Shown here piece after piece: positions 31,789 to 36,597 of a stretch of DNA of 36,597 nt. The notes beneath the pieces are model-generated. The model saw only the letters and a list, made by a program, of their open reading frames with translations, did not search any database and was not told the origin of the DNA. The stretch is from assembly GCA_033085395.1 (NCBI GenBank), contig JANQBS010000348.1, positions 1-36,597 of the forward strand, read 5' to 3'. The position numbers were made by a program, and so were the translations under genes. Position 1 is the stretch's first letter. Every line of letters begins with the position of its first letter. The DNA is from Xanthoparmelia taractica (lineage: Eukaryota; Ascomycota; Lecanoromycetes; Lecanorales; Parmeliaceae).

Positions 31789-32600
31789 AGTTATTAGTCT
31801 TATATAAATTTAACTTTATTCGAGAGTATTACTATATATTTATAAACGTACGTATCTTAAATAATTAAAATAATTTTATAGTTTAAACTATCGAGAATAG
31901 ACGTTATAGCGATCTTCTACTGCGTAAAATAGTCGCTTTTATTAATATCAAATAGAACTTAGATTCTATTCTTAAATTCTTCGCTATATATTGAAATTTT
32001 AATAAGAAACGATACTCACGCGAGTATTATTAATATATTTATATCTATCTTAATTATTAGTTAAATTACTTAGTAAATACGTGTTATAAGATTAAAATCG
32101 AGATCTTAAATATTAATCTTATCTCGGTTAGCAATCGAATTTCGAAGTTTAAATAACTCTTAACGTATTTATAAATATTTATATTACTATTATATATAGT
32201 AGAAGAATTCTCGTACGCGCTATACGATTTATTAGATCTAGATTTAATTAGTTAAGATTCGCTACGAATAAAAGATTAAAATCGTTAATTAAAGAATTAT
32301 TTAGATTTTATATTCGTAAAGACTCTTTCGATTATTTTTCAAAAGAAAGCAAAAATCGAATATCGAGACTAAATTCTATATTATCGTAATTATAATTATT
32401 AATTAATTCTCGTCGCACTTAATATATAAATAATATATCTTTTAAAATAGCTTTAATATAATCGTCTAGTCGAGATTAACTTTTAAACGAAGTAATAATT
32501 TATTTACTCGCCGCTAGAATTAATCTTAAAGCACGATAATAATTAAAGATATATTTATAATCTCTTATTTTTATATAAAAACTTAGTTAATAACGATATA
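31789..32600 (+). pseudogene. Element D, gag end and start of RT, RIP-degraded
   Basis: Direct continuation of the D sequence interrupted by C copy 2; the gag-like reading from 23511-24004 should join here. Too many stops to fix domains. The RT palm begins to be recognisable from about 32690. Confidence 0.45.
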
Positions 32601-33800
32601 TCTTAGAATTAAAAGACTCTAAAATACGCTATATACGATAACGTAGTAATCGCACTATTATAATAAGACTCTAGAACTTAATTCGTTAAAAGAGACTTAA
32701 AAAACGTCTTTAAATATATATCGATCGTAATTTTAAATTAATAATTACTAAGATTTCACTATAAAGATCGCTATTAAATAGAACGATATCTATTCTTCGA
32801 TCTACGTACGTTATTATTTATATTTAATCTATTCGTAAAGACTCTTAATTAAATCTTAACAATAATTCTTCTTTAAATTATAATACTCTACTATTTAAAC
32901 GATTTCTTTGCTATTCTAGCATTAATTAATAATACGATTATATATAATTAATAATTCGATCTCGTATATAAAGAATTAGACTTTAAAATTAATTATATCA
33001 AGGATATTATAAGTATTATAATTGATTTTTTATGAATTAAGTTCGATAATATTCTAATATAAGTTATATTTTCTCTCGATAAGCTCGTTTAAGCGAGAAA
33101 TACGATTAAGAATCTTTTAAATTAAGCGATAATCTTATATTACGAGCTCGAGTTAGCGATTAATTTCTTATTATTTATCGCTAAAATCGTAATTCTAAGA
33201 AAAATATTCTTAAGATAATTTTTTAATATTATTCGAAGATTAATAGTACTTATTAAAATTATATCGTATATAAAGATAAATTTATTATAATAAGAGATCT
33301 TTCTAAAAGACTAAAATAGTCTTAAATTAATTCGCTACGTTACTAGTCGATTAAAATAACACATTTAAATTAATATATTAGAGATCTTTAATATAAAAGA
33401 CTATATTCTAAAATATTTAGATCTCTTATAATCGATTTAGAAGACTTTTAATATTTCGATAATTACACTTATTATTAGAAAGATATCTAGTTTAAAGAAA
33501 TAAAGATTATATATTATATTATTTAACTATAATTATAAAAACTTTAGAAATTACAATTAATGCTATATTGCGATATTAACGTATATATTTATAATCTTAG
33601 AAAATTCTCTATTCGCGAATTAGCTATAATCTTATTACGAGATATAATAATACTACTAATAAAATACGATATTTATTTAATCTTAATATAAATCTTAATT
33701 AAGATTAATAAGCTAGTAGATAATTTATCACGCTTTCGATATCGAAAGATCGCTAATGTATATTTATAATTAAGATATATCTTAATCGCTTCGTAGAGCT
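32601..33800 (+). pseudogene. Element D reverse transcriptase and RNase H (DIRS-like)
   Basis: One plus-strand path with RIP stops reads: RFHYKDRY, IERYLFFDLRTLLFIFNLFV and then YYLNDFFAILA, with YLND at 32892-32903 in the place of YLDD. Next come IDFL.IKFDNILI, KLV.AINTIKNLL and YYELELAINFLLFIAKIVIL. Then the RNase H region: DIQFKE-like FKK, ENSLFANWL-like, and NLSRFRYRKIANVY at about 33725-33765. The chain (RT palm, FLGI-like connection, ESAVGFLSFA-like block, RNase H ending in LSRFR) is that of DIRS/Ngaro-group retrotransposons, not of Gypsy or Copia. It is followed by a tyrosine recombinase, which fixes the class. Dead by RIP. Confidence 0.72.
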
Positions 33801-33849
33801 AAAATAAGATTTATTAGATTTCTAATATAATTAGATCGTACTATTACGA

Positions 33850-34870
33850 GAGATATCTCGTTTTCTTTAATAAGGTTTAATCGCAAAGACGCGAAAAACG
33901 TATATTACACTTATTAAGTTATATAGCGCTTATTACGTTATTAATAAAAGTACTTCTTTCTTCTTAGCGATCGTTAACTTACTTATTAATTAAATTATAT
34001 ATCTTAATATAAGATAAATTAAAATTAAAATTATTAAGATTTATCTAATAGACGTTAGATTAGTTCACGTTAATATAAAATATAAGAATTTTGCGATATT
34101 TTATAATTCTTAGTTATAAAGAATTATCGTCGATATTCGGCGTCTACGAGACGAGATTAGAATAAAAGAATATCGTTTAATTATTAAAGATCTATTATTA
34201 TAAATACTTACTTATATTAATTAAGAAGACGAGGTCGAAGTAACGCTCTATATAATCTTTTATCTCGTATTCGTCGCATTTCTTTATATAAGCGAGTTTA
34301 TATATATTATATAAAATCGTAAAGATTAAGACTTCGAGTAATAATTTCTCACTCGTCGCTCGATAAGACTATATAAAAAATATCTCGAACTTATATTTTT
34401 AATATTTAAAACGAATCTCTTTCGTTAAGAAATAATATTTATTATTACAACGTTAAATAATAACGCTTATATAATAAAGATCTTATAATATCTCTTTAGA
34501 TAAAAGATTTTATTAAATAGCTTTCTCTTTTAATTAAATAAGAACTCTTTTATTAAAGAGCTAATTATTAATTAACTTCGTTAAATACTAGTTTTACTCG
34601 ATATAAGGAATTATTATTTAGAGTACTTCTTTCGTAGAGAGACTATTATTTTAACACGCGAGACGAGTCTTAGGCTAAGACTCTTAGCGACGATAAGATT
34701 ATACTATTAAAACGCTAAAAGTTCGATTTCTATCGTCTCTATATTATTACTCACCTTAAGCGAATATTTATTATATTACGAAGATATTAATATCTTTTAT
34801 CTTATTAGCGTTAATGCTAGCGATACTCGTATTATTAGATCGCTATACGAAGTCTTCTACGAGACTCTTA
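33850..34870 (+). pseudogene. Element D tyrosine recombinase (integrase of DIRS-like element)
   Basis: Downstream of RT/RNase H. Reads RQIKIKIIKIYLIDVRLVHV, RIIVDIRRLRDEI, ITRDLLL-like, then LVFVAFLYISEF, where the first catalytic Arg (FLRVxEF) has become Tyr. The signature GHSFRRGA appears as EYFFRRET near 34620: His to Tyr, Ser to Phe and Gly to Glu, all RIP transitions, with the catalytic Arg kept. After a one-base frame change (near 34655-34670) follow LSDDKIILLKR and KFDFYRLYI, which keeps the likely Tyr nucleophile. This enzyme would integrate circular DNA by site-specific recombination instead of a DDE integrase. A Crypton is the alternative, but the adjoining RT argues against it. Confidence 0.72.
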
Positions 34871-34957
34871 TACAACGTTTTTTAATTATTTTAAGAGTTT
34901 TCTAGCGCTAAGATACGTTTAGAAATCTATCTAGATCTATTAACGATCTAGCTAAGC

Positions 34958-35099
34958 TGTCACGGTTTTGGCATGTGCTCTCCGAATGCCAAGCCCGATG
35001 TGGATCAATGTTGCTCCGGAGAAGAGTTTTCAGAGCCTTCGTAGCATATTCAGTCAATGGAAGCAGTCAATCCCACTACACGTCCATTCGTTCGTGACA
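34958..35099. mobile_element. 142 bp LTR-like element (family F), copy 2
   Basis: TGTCACGG..CGTGACA, flanked by the perfect 5 bp duplication TAAGC (34953-34957, 35100-35104). Unmutated in the middle of strongly RIPped element D, so it is younger than the main RIP episode or too short to be a RIP target. Differs from copy 1 at about five positions, clustered near 35056. Confidence 0.85.
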
Positions 35100-35104
35100 T
35101 AAGC

Positions 35105-35200
35105 TTATTAATTATTAATCTTAGCGTTAGAATAACTTAATTAATTATTTATAATATTAATTAATCTCGATATATATATCTTTATAAATAAGAATACTAA
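35105..35200. other. Element D 3' end, noncoding
   Basis: AT-rich continuation of D after the family F insertion, ahead of the right direct repeat. No motif read. Confidence 0.4.
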
Positions 35201-35370
35201 TCGAATAATAGAATTATAAATTAATATATCTTATAATTTAGTCTCTATTTTAGATATATACGTATATATAAAAAATACGTGTCTTCGAGAATACTATATA
35301 TATAAGTCTTACATTATTAATTAACTCTTTATTCGAATTCTTCTCACTTAGAGCAATCGTATTCTTTTAT
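35201..35370. repeat. 170 bp direct repeat bracketing the nest, right (RIP-mutated) copy
   Basis: Gapless match to 6604-6773, with more than 35 C-to-T and G-to-A differences. The last 50 bases, which contain few CA/TG sites, are identical. Probably the second terminal repeat of element D. Confidence 0.75.
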
Positions 35371-36526
35371 CTTATTCACTCACGTCTATATATAGCTATC
35401 TAATTAGATACTTTACTCTTTTTTGTAAAACCCTATGCGGGAGCTCGGCCTTGGCGGATCACCCCGCCATTTTTTGTCTGGACGATCACTCAAGAAGAGC
35501 AAAAGATATATCGCGATATATAGTGATTATAGAAGTATATATTCCTTTCTAATTAGGTTAGATATGAAGCTATTTAGCTATTAGTGTAGCTTAGATATAT
35601 AGAGAAGTTCTCTTATCACATTTATAGACTATCTCGCTATCGCTATAACTTTATGAAAAAACATTAACTTAAAAAAGTCTCTTAAGAGAAAGAGGCGTGT
35701 AAATACTCTATTAAAATCACTTAAAGATAATTCTTTAAAGGATTCTTCATTATCTAAAGCTATAGATATATCGAATACTTTTATTACTTCGAAAACGTCT
35801 CGTCTAAGACTTAATATAACGTTTCATAGATCGATAATATTAATATTAAGACTTAATACACTTAAGTTATTTAAGTAATAGCGCTCTTTGATTACTATTA
35901 GTAACTTCTTTCGAGCTCTAATAGCGCCGAGTTCGTTACTAAGTTAGCTTTCGAAGTCTCTTAATAGTATAATATCGTTAAAGCTCTTAGCTAGTAGACA
36001 ACGATTTATAGATTTAATAATACTCGATTAGATGCTCGATAGCGAGAGTCTAATTCTTATATTAGAAAGTTTATACTTTAATTACTTTTAGTTGAATTTT
36101 GCTATCAAAATTCGACTAAGAATAACGACTTAATCTAATAGTTAGATATAACTCGAAATTAATTCTTAGACGATATACGATAATATAAAGAATAGAGAGA
36201 AAAGAGCACGCGAAGAGAAGATCTTAAGAATTGCAGACGTATAAAATAATTAGTAATCTCGTTATCTAAAGAAGAGCAAAGAAGTAATTAAATCTAAATT
36301 AAATATAAAGTTATTTAGACTTTCTATCTTTCTAAAATCTAATAATAAGAGTGACTCACTTAGCGAATAAGAGATAAAGTTAATATTATATAAGCTAAAT
36401 ATTAAATTCTTTTAGAAGACCGAAAAGATCGCGTTTAATATTGAAATTAAAAGGCGTATACTTGATAATAACGATAATTTCTTATTCTATTATATATTAG
36501 ATAAATAGAATAAAAAGACTTATAAG
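35371..36526. other. RIP-degraded DNA with a GC island and a hairpin, no gene supported
   Basis: A GC-normal island at about 35417-35510 has GGCGG/CCGCC arms (35453-35457, 35464-35468) followed by six T. Further right one plus-strand frame (35702-36085) is protein-like (Ser/Thr/Lys-rich, e.g. TSKTSRLRLNITFHRS) with stops only at TAA/TAG positions, so it may be another RIPped transposon gene; no family is recognised. A 14 bp inverted repeat lies at 36089-36120. Confidence 0.45.
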
Positions 36527-36597
36527 TACGGGTCGGAAAGGTGTGGTATCTGTTGAACATAGTCGTTTTTAACTTTTTTTTAACTTTTTTTAAAAAA
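36527..36597. mobile_element. Family M inverted-repeat element, copy 3, cut by window end
   Basis: Starts TACGGGTCGGAAAGGTGTGG and continues collinear with the first 71 bp of copies 1 and 2, then the window stops. Left flank CTTATAAG would be the 8 bp target duplication if the right flank matches. Confidence 0.85.

Overview
The window looks like nuclear DNA of a filamentous ascomycete (Pezizomycotina). The evidence is one intact gene with four 50-61 bp GT-AG introns, fungal NB-ARC and kinesin-light-chain-type TPR remnants, and about 29 kb of DNA carrying the signature of repeat-induced point mutation (RIP): C-to-T and G-to-A changes, CA/TG nearly gone, TA in excess, CG largely kept. No prokaryotic features are seen.

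Left part (1-6603), mostly of normal composition. A (TC)n microsatellite is followed by ordinary intergenic DNA and an intact five-exon fructosamine-3-kinase-like gene on the minus strand (861-2163, 357 codons). Its 5' flank holds a small inverted-repeat element. Next comes a 459 bp inverted-repeat element (2502-2960) interrupted by a 142 bp LTR-like insertion. Then follow broken genes: a PD-(D/E)XK-like remnant (minus), a helical TPR-like ORF (4756-5433, plus), a minus-strand NB-ARC scrap and plus-strand EHPDTL-type TPR repeats. Together these look like a dismantled NLR-type locus.

Right part (6604-36597) is a nest of RIP-killed transposons whose order of insertion can be read from target-site duplications (TSDs). 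The oldest host (element D) is a DIRS-like tyrosine-recombinase retrotransposon with gag-like, RT, RNase H and tyrosine recombinase remnants, in pieces at about 6774-7063, 23511-24004, 31789-34952 and 35105 onward. Element A, a chromodomain Gypsy (7064-23505, 184 bp LTRs), sits in D. Element C copy 1 (9006-19378, 228 bp LTRs, TSD ATTAG) sits in A. Element B, a chromovirus Gypsy (12057-18606, 208 bp LTRs, TSD TAACT), sits in C copy 1. C copy 2 (24010-31783, TSD AACTA) sits in D. Short elements (276 bp inverted-repeat elements, a 142 bp LTR-like element, a 154 bp insert) are inside the nest and little or not mutated, as expected if they are below the length RIP detects.

A 170 bp direct repeat brackets the nest (6604-6773 and 35201-35370). 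Its copies differ almost only by C-to-T and G-to-A transitions, which makes it a clean internal record of RIP. No transposon gene here appears functional. The kinase gene is the only confidently intact protein-coding gene. Family assignments are from motifs read by eye and were not checked by database search.
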